Positions 7,578-13,588 of a stretch of DNA of 14,282 nt are shown here, piece after piece. Position 1 is the first letter of the stretch, and every line of letters starts with the position of its first letter. Source of the stretch: Halovenus sp. (lineage in GTDB: Archaea; Halobacteriota; Halobacteria; Halobacteriales; Haloarculaceae); contig JAQCNR010000152.1 of assembly GCA_028274925.1 (NCBI GenBank), positions 1 to 14,282 of the forward strand, read 5' to 3'. The notes under the pieces are model-generated. The model was given only the letters and a program-made list of their open reading frames with translations. It ran no database searches and was not told the DNA's origin. Made by a program: the position numbers and the translations under genes.

Positions 7578-8381
7578 ATGATCACCCTGAGTTCTGATTT
7601 CGGCTCGCCGTACCCCGGTGCGATGAAAGGCGTCCTCTCGCAGTGGACCGACAGCCAACTGGTCGACGTGAGTCACGACTTGCCGCGACAGGACCTGCGC
7701 CAGAGCGCTTTCTGGCTGCGCGAGACGCTACCGTACTTTCCACCAGCGGTGCATCTCGTCGTCGTCGACCCCGGTGTCGGCACCGACCGCGACGCCATCG
7801 TCATCCGGGCGGGCGGCCACGCGCTGGTCGGCCCAGATAACGGCGTGCTCCTCCCGACTGCCCGCGCCCTCGGCGGCAAGGGGTTCGAGTTGTTCCGCAT
7901 CGAAACACGCGAAGAACCCTCGGAGGGCACTAATCGAACCGACTGGCCGCCCCGACTCGCGAGTTCGACGTTTCACGGCCGCGACGTGTTCGCCCCCGCG
8001 GCCGGCCGCGTCCACGAAATCGGAATCGATTCGCTCGACGATGACGAGGGACTGCACAGACTCGACGATTACGAATCACTCCGGTTTCCCGAGGCCGTCG
8101 TCGGCGAGTCGGCAGCAACCGGGACTGTGCTTGCTGTCGACGACTTCGGGAACACCATCACGAACGTGCCGGGGTCGTTCGTCACAGAATCCTTCGGCGG
8201 GGCAGTGGTGGTCAACGGCGAGACGGTCCCACTGGCACGCTCGTACGCTGCCGTCGACCCCAGAGAACTGCTCGTCACTGTCGGAAGTCACGGCAACGTC
8301 GAACTGGCGGTGAATCAGGGCCGCGGCGACGACGGGTTCGGACTGACTGCGGGCGACGATATCCATCTCGAACTCGTGTGA
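7578..8381 (+). CDS. S-adenosyl-L-methionine hydrolase (SAM hydroxide adenosyltransferase, DUF62 family)
   Basis: Enzyme cleaving SAM to adenosine and methionine with water as nucleophile, 267 residues, the usual family size. Family motifs appear in order: ITLSSDFG at the N-terminus, VVDPGVGTDR (D64, R71), GPDNGVL (85-91), STFHGRDVFAP (H133) and, in the C-terminal domain, VDDFGNTITN. The Asp-Arg-His set with seven residues between Asp and Arg matches the catalytic triad described for the archaeal hydrolase rather than needing a halide. It could be annotated as a chlorinase/fluorinase homologue, but those are rare relatives and the triad points to hydroxide. The start is chosen from the TATA spacing. 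It is divergent from the acetyl-CoA synthetase paralogue and probably monocistronic. Confidence 0.93.
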   Translation: MITLSSDFGSPYPGAMKGVLSQWTDSQLVDVSHDLPRQDLRQSAFWLRETLPYFPPAVHLVVVDPGVGTDRDAIVIRAGGHALVGPDNGVLLPTARALGGKGFELFRIETREEPSEGTNRTDWPPRLASSTFHGRDVFAPAAGRVHEIGIDSLDDDEGLHRLDDYESLRFPEAVVGESAATGTVLAVDDFGNTITNVPGSFVTESFGGAVVVNGETVPLARSYAAVDPRELLVTVGSHGNVELAVNQGRGDDGFGLTAGDDIHLELV

Positions 8382-8401
8382 GCGTCCCCTCCCACGAGAA
8401 C

Positions 8402-8414
8402 CATAATGATTAAT
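8402..8414 (+). promoter_or_regulatory. TATA-like region before the 44-residue gene
   Basis: The AT-rich stretch CATAATGATTAAT is centred about 31 bases before the ATG at 8441, in an otherwise GC-rich gap after the SAM hydrolase stop. It supports independent, nearly leaderless transcription of the small gene. Confidence 0.4.
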
Positions 8415-8440
8415 AGTCTACGTCGACACGGTTCAGACGC

Positions 8441-8575
8441 ATGTACGAGATCATGTGCGAAAGTTGCGGTAAAATCGGATTCCACCCGTCCCGGCTGGCG
8501 GCGGAATCCCGAGCAGAAACACACATTGACGACACTGGCCACGAGTGCTCGATTGTGGAGATGGGCGACGTATAA
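8441..8575 (+). CDS. Small Cys/His protein, possible zinc-binding (44 aa)
   Basis: A 44-codon gene, short enough to be missed by most length cut-offs. The protein starts MYEIMCESCGKIGFHPSR and continues with an AETHIDDTGHEC stretch, then ends in IVEMGDV. C6 and C9 form a CxxC knuckle. H28, H34 and C36 of the THIDDTGHEC segment could supply the remaining ligands, giving one mixed Cys/His zinc site. Haloarchaea encode many such small zinc-finger-like proteins; I do not recognise the exact family or a function. Support for it being real: a TATA-like region at the right distance, the patterned Cys/His residues, an ATG start, and a palindrome with T-runs just after the stop. It is convergent with the deoxyhypusine synthase gene. 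Confidence 0.65.
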   Translation: MYEIMCESCGKIGFHPSRLAAESRAETHIDDTGHECSIVEMGDV

Positions 8576-8582
8576 GATCTCG

Positions 8583-8607
8583 TTTTTCGCGGACTGTCCG
8601 TTGTTTT
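8583..8607 (+). terminator. T-rich terminator region between convergent genes
   Basis: T5 at 8583-8587, the palindrome CGGACTGTCCG at 8590-8600 and TTGTTTT directly after it lie between the small gene's stop (8575) and the deoxyhypusine synthase stop (8618). Archaeal termination depends mainly on U-runs, so this is a plausible plus-strand terminator. There is no comparable T-run on the minus strand. Confidence 0.4.
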
Positions 8608-8617
8608 CGCGCGCCGC

Positions 8618-9625
8618 CTAGAGTTGACTCCGCGCGCCGGCGACAACCAGCGGCAGCGTGATGGTGGCGTCAGCGTAGACGGAGACGTTACGCGCTGATT
8701 TCTCGAGTTTGCCCCACGACCGCGCCTCGTCGAGAGTCGCTCCGGAGAGGCCGCCGGTCTGTGGTGGGTCCATCGTCAACTGGACGGCGTAATCGTAGGC
8801 GCCGGGGGCGACCAGCATCGTCTGCAGGACGTAGTTTTTCGGGACGCCGCCGCCGACAATCATCGCCCCGGCAGACTCTGCCTCGTAGGCAACGTCGTTG
8901 AGGCCGGTCATGTCCGCGAGCGCGTCGAGTGAGAACTCTGAGGTCTGGCTGTACATCCAGGCTTGCAGTCCGAGTACCGAATCCTGCACGGCAGGGCAGT
9001 AGACCGGCACGTCGTTCTCGTAGGCCGCCGCGGCGATACCGCCGTCTTCGTCGATATCTTCGCTGTCGTTGACCTGGCTGTTGGCTTTACCGAGTTGTTC
9101 GGTGAAGCGCTGGATGCTGACGACACCCTCCTCCTCTAGCGGCGGGAAGACGTGCTCGCGGAGGTGGTCCTCGAACAGCGCGAAGTGCTCCTGTGGGAGA
9201 TAAACGTTGTAGATTCGGTCGACGCCCTCGTCACGGAGCGCCTCGTCGTACTCCGTCGTCTCGGTCGGCGTCTCGCCCAGTTCGCCGTGGTGGTGTTTGC
9301 CGCCGATAGCTTCGATGGTGTCGTGGGTGAGGTTCGCACCGGTCGTTACGAGGGCGTCGATGTGGCCGTCGCGAATCAGGTCGGCAACAATCTGTCGCAT
9401 CCCGGAGGGCACCATCGCGCCCGCCAGCCCGAAGACGTTGGTGACGTCACCGGAGAGCATCTCGGCGTAGACATCCACTGCCTCGCTAATCTGGGTCGCG
9501 CCGATACCGGCGTGGCCGTACTGCTCGATGAGTTCAGCGACAGACATGTCGCCATCGACCGCTGCGTGGCCGATGGGGTCGTGGGCAAACTCCTCGCGCT
9601 CGGAGTGGCCGTCGTGGTCAGTCAT
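8618..9625 (-). CDS. dys: Deoxyhypusine synthase
   Basis: NAD-dependent enzyme that transfers an aminobutyl group to a specific lysine of translation factor aIF5A, the first step of (deoxy)hypusine formation. It has 335 residues, within the family range. The C-terminal segment DEARSWGKLEKSARNVSVYADATITLPLVVA matches the active-site region of the human enzyme (SWGK, then VYADAS...PLLVA); the catalytic lysine is K306. Other family stretches are LVTTGANLTHDTIEAIGG (NAD site) and NDVPVYCPAVQDSVLG. The ATG at 9625 (MTDHDGHSEREEF) is chosen because alignment-type similarity starts soon after it and the weak box TTGAAA lies about 27 bases upstream; the open frame goes on to 9790 without family-like sequence. 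In haloarchaea the donor may derive from agmatine rather than spermidine; that is knowledge of the group, not seen here. Confidence 0.93.
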   Translation of the reverse strand: MTDHDGHSEREEFAHDPIGHAAVDGDMSVAELIEQYGHAGIGATQISEAVDVYAEMLSGDVTNVFGLAGAMVPSGMRQIVADLIRDGHIDALVTTGANLTHDTIEAIGGKHHHGELGETPTETTEYDEALRDEGVDRIYNVYLPQEHFALFEDHLREHVFPPLEEEGVVSIQRFTEQLGKANSQVNDSEDIDEDGGIAAAAYENDVPVYCPAVQDSVLGLQAWMYSQTSEFSLDALADMTGLNDVAYEAESAGAMIVGGGVPKNYVLQTMLVAPGAYDYAVQLTMDPPQTGGLSGATLDEARSWGKLEKSARNVSVYADATITLPLVVAGARSQL

Positions 9626-9712
9626 GTCCCAGCGTGGGCGGTCTGGAGGTTTCAACGAATCGGTCTGAGAGTCAGTGGGTTTTGAGAGAGTTTTGCCCGA
9701 ATACAACCACAA

Positions 9713-9762
9713 GGCTCTGTTGAAATCCTCAGCGGTTGATACAAAGGGCGTGCTGAATAGAG
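9713..9762 (+). repeat. Left inverted terminal sequence of an accessory segment (IS-end-like)
   Basis: It begins GGCTCTGTTGAAATCCTCA and ends CGTGCTGAATAGAG. An inverted relative is at 11251-11305: the first 19 bases agree at 16 positions and the last 14 agree fully, with a 5-base length difference between. GGCTCTGTTG-type ends are found on IS6-like and other insertion sequences; assignment to a named element needs a database search. Just inside it, GCTGAAT (9752-9758) and ATTCAGC (9770-9776) can form a stem-loop with an 11-base loop. No transposase follows. Confidence 0.6.
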
Positions 9763-9850
9763 AGGATGGATTCAGCAGAGAGGTAACCACAGTCGGAGTT
9801 TATCTCATCACAGACGGTCCAATTTGTGAGATGGGTGTGTTGAGCCGTTG

Positions 9851-10183
9851 CTATCGGCCTATGAGTTCCAGTATCCGTCTGCGAACGTCCTCGGCTGAGT
9901 CATACGTTTGGTCCTCAGTTGAAGAGAGGACGTCCTCTAGTAACCTCTTCCCGCCCTGAGTTTCAAGCTCATAATCGCCATAGGCCTCAACCAACTCATT
10001 TGTCGTGACTGGATAGTCGTGTGATTTGAGCGCTTTATCAAGATCACCAAGCCGGTCACCAGGGTCGACGCGCACCGGCTCTTCTTCATCGGCGCGGGTA
10101 CTTGCCTCCTCTTGCATCCGCTCTTGCTGGCGACGTTTTTCGTCATCCGCTTGCTCGTCTCGGCCCTGTTTATCATCTGCCAT
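9851..10183 (-). CDS. DUF5789 family haloarchaeal protein
   Basis: Protein of 110 residues without known activity. Residues about 1-42 are extremely charged (KQGRDEQADDEKRRQQERMQ and onward), likely a disordered or coiled-coil lead. Residues about 45-110 form the conserved part: LGDLDKALKSHDYPVTTNEL, then EAYGDYELETQGGKRLLEDVL and a final AEDVRRRILELIGR helix. This order (YPVTT-EL-x-E-x-G-D, then E-TQGG, then the RRILELI tail) is what I associate with DUF5789, a family widespread in Halobacteria. The ATG at 10183 precedes MADDKQ; no strong TATA box was seen at the ideal distance. It is the leftmost gene of the segment bracketed by inverted repeats, and its DNA is less GC-rich than the flanking operons. 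Confidence 0.75.
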   Translation of the reverse strand: MADDKQGRDEQADDEKRRQQERMQEEASTRADEEEPVRVDPGDRLGDLDKALKSHDYPVTTNELVEAYGDYELETQGGKRLLEDVLSSTEDQTYDSAEDVRRRILELIGR

Positions 10184-10224
10184 GTATTATGGTAGGAAAT
10201 CTAAGGGGATAACAGTAGGGCTGC

Positions 10225-10439
10225 CTATTGGAGATGCAGGCCGAACTTCCCTTCCCGACTGACCCAGATCTCGAAGCCACTCCCGGGAAGTTCAGGACCA
10301 AGAAAACGACTCCGTTGTCGATGAATGCGATTCCGGCGGCCTTGGCGCTGGTGCTGGTCTTCGGTTCCCACCGCTGGGTGTAGACCTCTTGGATCGAGAT
10401 ATATTCCCGAGTCACCAATGGCTCGGGAGCACGACTCAT
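10225..10439 (-). pseudogene. Small unrecognised gene broken by a one-base frameshift
   Basis: The reading frame from ATG 10439 gives MSRAPEPLVTREYISIQEVY, then QRWEPKTSTSAKAAG and FIDNGVVFLVLNFPG. It then degenerates into a Ser/Cys-rich tail running to 10173, over the start of the next gene. The neighbouring frame picks up at the same place with PGSGFEIWVSREGKFGLHLQ and stops at 10225. Adding one C to the CCCGGG run (about 10282-10287) joins the two into one plausible protein of about 71 residues. A TATA-like TAAAT lies 28 bases before the ATG, so the gene was probably once intact. I do not recognise the family. A sequencing error in the C-run would explain it equally well. Confidence 0.5.
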
Positions 10440-10464
10440 GTGGTTCGCGCGCAGTATTCGGTGG

Positions 10465-10469
10465 ATTTA
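10465..10469 (-). promoter_or_regulatory. TATA-like box of the frameshifted gene
   Basis: Minus-strand TAAAT (in GCTAAATCC) is centred 28 bases before the ATG at 10439, the spacing seen for other leaderless genes of this window. Confidence 0.35.
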
Positions 10470-10516
10470 GCGAAGGGGAGGGACTCACCCGAACCACCTT
10501 CTGAAACTTCGTGACC

Positions 10517-10561
10517 CCCACCACCGCCCGCCAATCCACCGCTTGGCCCACCACCGTCCGC
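10517..10561. repeat. Two copies of a 15-bp C-rich direct repeat
   Basis: CCCACCACCGCCCGC (10517-10531) recurs as CCCACCACCGTCCGC (10547-10561) with one mismatch and a 30-base period. It lies in the 141-base gap between the frameshifted gene and the 156-residue gene. Otherwise the gap holds only the frameshifted gene's promoter. No function is evident. Confidence 0.4.
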
Positions 10562-10580
10562 GTTCCTCCGTTACCTCACT

Positions 10581-11051
10581 CTACTCGTCGCGCTCGCCAT
10601 AGCGTTCCTCATCCCTGTCGGAGGCGTCGCGGGTCCGCTGGAGGTAGTTCTGGAGTGTCTCGTGGACGGCCCGACCGAGGTCATGTAACTCGCCGTTGAT
10701 GGCCGAGACCGAACTCGAATCGAGCGATTCGGTCACGTCGTGCTCGCGCCAGTCCTCAGGTACCGTCGGGGCGTCGAAGCGGAGGTGGTCGTCTGTTGGG
10801 TCACGGTAGAAGTCGAAGTCCTGGAACAGATCAAAGTCATCGACGACTCGGACCTTCTCCTCGTCGAGGTCCGTGTACTCCGCCCACTCCTCGAACCCTT
10901 CACGCCACGCGCCTTCCTCGAGGAGGTCTTCGAGGTCCTCGCGGTAGAAGTCCTCGGATCCGAGAGTTTCCGATTCTTCCCAGTCGAAACCTTCCGGTCG
11001 CCCCCGGTTCGAGAGATCGGGTGGCTCCGGAATGGGTACGTCGAGTGTCAT
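10581..11051 (-). CDS. Hypothetical acidic haloarchaeal protein (156 aa)
   Basis: Unrecognised soluble protein, 156 residues, very rich in Asp and Glu. It starts MTLDVPIPEPPDLSNRGRPE. The middle has aromatic-acidic stretches (EDLLEEGAWREGFEEWAEYT; DDFDLFQDFDFYRDPTDDH), and the C-terminal part is predicted helical (SAINGELHDLGRAVHETLQN), ending in a charged tail. There is no signal peptide, membrane helix or Cys. The ATG at 11051 is favoured by a TTTATG box exactly 27 bases upstream; the open frame continues to 11177 without protein-like sequence. It lies inside the inverted-repeat-bracketed segment, so it is probably accessory. Function unknown; I vaguely recall similar haloarchaeal proteins but cannot name a family. 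Confidence 0.75.
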   Translation of the reverse strand: MTLDVPIPEPPDLSNRGRPEGFDWEESETLGSEDFYREDLEDLLEEGAWREGFEEWAEYTDLDEEKVRVVDDFDLFQDFDFYRDPTDDHLRFDAPTVPEDWREHDVTESLDSSSVSAINGELHDLGRAVHETLQNYLQRTRDASDRDEERYGERDE

Positions 11052-11073
11052 ACGAATAATAGAAAGAGCACGA

Positions 11074-11080
11074 TCATAAA
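11074..11080 (-). promoter_or_regulatory. TATA box of the 156-residue gene
   Basis: Minus-strand TTTATGA is centred 27 bases before the ATG at 11051, a near-consensus haloarchaeal box at the ideal spacing for a leaderless transcript. Confidence 0.5.
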
Positions 11081-11250
11081 TCCCCGTAGCGATTCCACGA
11101 GAGGGTAGTCCGGATGAAGTGGCAATCGATAGGTCGCTCCTCCCCGACACGCTCTGTGGACGTATCCTCTCAAGCACCGCTCCCAGTCCCGGGACGGACA
11201 GTCAAGCTGACTTGCCTGGTCTGCCAGGACTCCTATGCAAGATACGCCCC

Positions 11251-11305
11251 CTCTATTCAGCACGGCTTCTGAAACCTATTACAGATTGAGGGTTTCGACA
11301 GATCC
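11251..11305 (-). repeat. Right inverted terminal sequence of the accessory segment
   Basis: Read on the minus strand it begins GGATCTGTCGAAACCCTCA and ends CGTGCTGAATAGAG. It is the inverted partner of 9713-9762: 16 of 19 outer bases and all 14 inner bases agree. Bases just outside the two ends, AACCACAA on the left (9705-9712) and AACAAAAA on the right (11306-11313), agree at 6 of 8 positions and could be a decayed target duplication, though the right flank is a simple A-run. Confidence 0.6.
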
Positions 11306-11308
11306 AAC

Positions 11309-11316
11309 AAAAAAAA
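11309..11316 (-). terminator. Oligo-T terminator after the Nif3-like gene
   Basis: T8 on the minus strand, 48 bases past the Nif3-like stop, is the strongest T-run in the window. It fits an archaeal intrinsic terminator for the TIM-barrel/CitG-like/DUF447/Nif3-like run. No good stem precedes it, which archaeal termination does not require. Confidence 0.6.
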
Positions 11317-11363
11317 GGACGTTCTGGTTTCTCGCAGTCCCGACTGATTAACTGACCATGCCC

Positions 11364-12128
11364 TCAGAGCCCCGTCGGATGCTCGATGAACGTCGTCTCC
11401 AGCCCCCACTCCTCGACCAGCGAGGCCAGCGCTCGTACACCGAATGTCTCCGTCGCGTAGTGACCACCGAGTACGACGTTGACTCCAGACTCCCGGGCCT
11501 CGTGGTAGACCGACTGCTTGCCCTCGCCGGTGATGAGAACGTCTGCACCAACCTCGATAGCCTCGTCGAGCCAATCGACGCCGCTGCCGGTGACAATAGC
11601 CACGTCTTGGACCCTCTCCGGGCCGAAATCCAGCGTCTGTACCTCGTGGTTGCTGTCCAGCCCGGCAGTGAGGTCTGCAACCAGCGTACTGCGGTCCGTA
11701 GACTCGGATAGCCGGCCTCGCTGGCCGATATACTCGCTGGCGTAGCTTCCGAAGGGTTCGCGCTCGTCGAGACCGAGCAGGTCGGCAATCCTCGCGGCGT
11801 TGCCGAGTTCCTGATGGCCATCCAGCGGCAGGTGGGCAGCGTACAGCGCGAGGTCGTTGTCGATGGCCGTCGCGACGCGGTCGTACTCCCGGTCCGTGAC
11901 GCGCTCGATGCCACCCCACGAGATGCCGTGGTGAACGACAAGGAGGTCAGCGTCGCGTTCTGCAGCCACCTCGAGGGTTTCGACAGCCCCGTCGACGGCG
12001 AACGCGACGCGGTCAACCTGCTGGTCTGCAGGCCCAATCTGTAGCCCGTTCGCACTCGCGTCCGCACCCGCGTACGCAGCGATATCCAGCCGCTCGTTGA
12101 GACGGTCGGCAAGCTCCTGACAGCGCAT
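11364..12128 (-). CDS. Nif3-like dinuclear metal centre hexameric protein
   Basis: Member of the NIF3/YbgI family (sometimes labelled GTP cyclohydrolase 1 type 2-like), 254 residues, typical of the short form. Visible: the NGLQ motif (27-30); VVHHGISW with metal ligands H66 and H67; AHLPLDGH with D103; ITGEGKQSVYHEARE; and GGHYATE with H223 and E227. These are the ligands expected for the two-metal site, so the protein should bind metal. The biochemical role of the family is unsettled. The ATG at 12128 (MRCQELADRLNE) matches the usual N-terminus; an in-frame upstream start at 12152 adds eight unlike residues. It follows DUF447 by 31 bases and is the last gene before the terminator. Confidence 0.92.
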   Translation of the reverse strand: MRCQELADRLNERLDIAAYAGADASANGLQIGPADQQVDRVAFAVDGAVETLEVAAERDADLLVVHHGISWGGIERVTDREYDRVATAIDNDLALYAAHLPLDGHQELGNAARIADLLGLDEREPFGSYASEYIGQRGRLSESTDRSTLVADLTAGLDSNHEVQTLDFGPERVQDVAIVTGSGVDWLDEAIEVGADVLITGEGKQSVYHEARESGVNVVLGGHYATETFGVRALASLVEEWGLETTFIEHPTGL

Positions 12129-12159
12129 ACTGGTCACTCGACCGGCAGACACCTATGCG

Positions 12160-12729
12160 TTACTCCTCGACCACCGACAGCAGTCGGTCGTACGCTCGCC
12201 GGTCCCGGTCGCTCCCACAGCGGTCGACCACGTCGTCGAAGTACGCAATGCGCTCGCGCAGTTCCGCGCTGTCGTAGCCCTCGACATCGAGGCGAGAGGC
12301 AGCGACGGTCCCCTCGACAACAGCGGCGTATCCCCGTGAAAACGTTGGAACAACTCGTGACTCGACCCCCGAGGCGACCGCCGGAAGTTCCCACTCGACC
12401 CACTGGGTATCGCCCTCGGTGCCGGTCTCAACCTGTTCGGGGCGGACCTCGACCCACGCGCTAGCGTCGTCCAGCACTGGCTCTGATACTTCGTGAATCG
12501 ACAGCGCGGCGTCGACGAAGAGCACCGGGTCGGTCGTGAACTGGACGTAGCCGGCGCCGCGCTCGCGGAAGTTCCGCCACGTCCGGGTACGGCCCCACGT
12601 GCGGGCTGTTGGCGGCCCGTCCTCGATGGCATGAACACCCAGCGCAGCGACGTTCCAGCGGTCGTTCGGTCCGAGTGTCGTGACGAGCGTTTCGGTCACG
12701 CCAGCGAGGGCGACAGGCCACTCCGTCAT
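12160..12729 (-). CDS. DUF447 family protein (FMN-binding split-barrel-like fold)
   Basis: Protein of 189 residues starting MTEWPVALAGVTETLVTTLG. The pattern GVTETLVTT...WNVAALGVH, then ARTWGRTRTWRNFRERGAGYVQFTTDPVLFVDAAL, is that of DUF447 (PF04289). Members are found in archaea and in some methylotrophic bacteria; known structures have a split-barrel fold related to flavin reductases. The C-terminal third (from about residue 130) is helical with PTFSRGYAAVVEGTVAASR. The ATG is separated by one base from the stop of the CitG-like gene, so translation is probably coupled. Flavin binding is inferred from the fold. As I recall, homologues sit near tetrahydromethanopterin-biosynthesis genes in methylotrophs, which may hint at coenzyme chemistry. 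Confidence 0.85.
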   Translation of the reverse strand: MTEWPVALAGVTETLVTTLGPNDRWNVAALGVHAIEDGPPTARTWGRTRTWRNFRERGAGYVQFTTDPVLFVDAALSIHEVSEPVLDDASAWVEVRPEQVETGTEGDTQWVEWELPAVASGVESRVVPTFSRGYAAVVEGTVAASRLDVEGYDSAELRERIAYFDDVVDRCGSDRDRRAYDRLLSVVEE

Positions 12730-12730
12730 C

Positions 12731-13588
12731 TCAGACCTCCAGTCCACCTTCGAGGGCAACAAAGAGACCGCCGGCAACGAGGTCAGCCGTCGTCCCGGGG
12801 TTGATGCCACGCTCGACAAACTCGGCAGCGAGGTCGGAGACGTCTTCGTCTCCTTCGAGGGCAGCCTGTGCGCGCTGGCGGACCTCTTCGGCAGTCTCGT
12901 GGTCGTGCTGGGTTACGACGAACGTATCAATTTCGGCTGCGAGGGCTTCGAGAAAGGCGCGGGCGGCGCGGTCCGTAACTGGACCTGTACCGTCGCTGAT
13001 TCGCTCGGCCATCGCAAACGTTCGCTCGAAGCCGTTGACGTACTCCGCCGCCAGTCCGTCGATATCGGCACTTTCGGCCATCACATCTTCCAGTGTTAAC
13101 TCGCGCTCGCGGAGGGCAGGTTCGGCGTCAGCGCCGTGACGTACGTCCGGTGCACCGAGGTCCTCTGGGGGGTCATCGACAGCGACGCCGACGTGCTCGA
13201 ACGCACGATAGAACCCAACAGCGTCGTCGACAGTCGTCTCCGCCACAACCTCGCTGGCGTGTTCGGGCGTCAGCGGTCGCGGAAGGTCGGCGTCGTCGTG
13301 TGTGCGGGCAGCAGCAACGGCAAGCGGCGTCACGAGTAGAACCGCACCGAACTGCGTGTTGCCGCCGGACTGGCCGCTCATCCCGGCGATAGCCTGCTCG
13401 AAGGCGTCGCCGACAGGACCACCAGTCGCCGCCCGTTCGAGGCCGCGGCGTGCGCCGACGCCACCAGTGATGAAGTGCTCGAAGCGCAGATCCTCGTACT
13501 CGTGCTCGCGGTCGACGTTGCCAGGTTTGGGCGTGCTCGACACTTCGAGTAGCAGCGCCAACTGCGCGTTGTCGGCAATCGACCTCAC
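12731..13588 (-). CDS. CitG-like triphosphoribosyl-dephospho-CoA synthase family protein
   Basis: Protein of 285 residues in the CitG family (PF01874), whose bacterial members join ATP and dephospho-CoA to make the prosthetic-group precursor of citrate lyase. Visible: SSTPKPGNVDR (17-27), the family's TPKPG signature; EHFITGGVGARRG after it; and MSGQSGGNTQFGAVLL (70-85), which corresponds to the Gly-rich nucleotide-binding region. The GTG start overlaps the stop of the upstream TIM-barrel gene (GTGA), and it is the only start giving the usual N-terminus. No citrate lyase or malonate decarboxylase gene is in the window, so the archaeal protein probably acts on another nucleotide-activated substrate. 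The name should be read as a family label only. Confidence 0.88.
   Translation of the reverse strand: MRSIADNAQLALLLEVSSTPKPGNVDREHEYEDLRFEHFITGGVGARRGLERAATGGPVGDAFEQAIAGMSGQSGGNTQFGAVLLVTPLAVAAARTHDDADLPRPLTPEHASEVVAETTVDDAVGFYRAFEHVGVAVDDPPEDLGAPDVRHGADAEPALRERELTLEDVMAESADIDGLAAEYVNGFERTFAMAERISDGTGPVTDRAARAFLEALAAEIDTFVVTQHDHETAEEVRQRAQAALEGDEDVSDLAAEFVERGINPGTTADLVAGGLFVALEGGLEV

Larger units (their letters stand above)
11052..11363. other. Intergenic stretch without a gene (312 bases)
   Basis: From left to right it holds the promoter of the 156-residue gene, about 170 bases in which I see nothing convincing, the right inverted terminal sequence (11251-11305) and the oligo-T terminator of the Nif3-like operon. 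A 71-codon minus-strand open frame (11048-11263) begins within the repeat and overlaps the next gene's ATG as ATGA, but it runs across that gene's TATA box and has no family-like sequence. Confidence 0.6.

Noticed and set aside
9802..9832. ATCTCA...TGAGAT inverted repeat with a 19-base loop downstream of the DUF5789 gene
   Set aside because: A six-base stem with a long loop and no T-run is weak as a terminator and could be chance.
9675..9959. 94-codon plus-strand open frame crossing the left repeat
   Set aside because: It overlaps the DUF5789 gene in antisense, runs through the IS-like end and has no recognisable sequence or start signal. It is best explained by the repeat lying in open frame by chance.
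10517..10561. Possible CRISPR-like or tandem repeat array from the C-rich 15-bp repeat
   Set aside because: There are only two copies and no third at the 30-base period; no CRISPR-like spacing or cas gene is present.
11048..11263. 71-codon minus-strand open frame between the right repeat and the 156-residue gene
   Set aside because: Its ATGA overlap with the next gene is tempting, but it covers that gene's TATA box, is rich in Cys and Arg unlike the acidic proteins nearby, and matches nothing I know.
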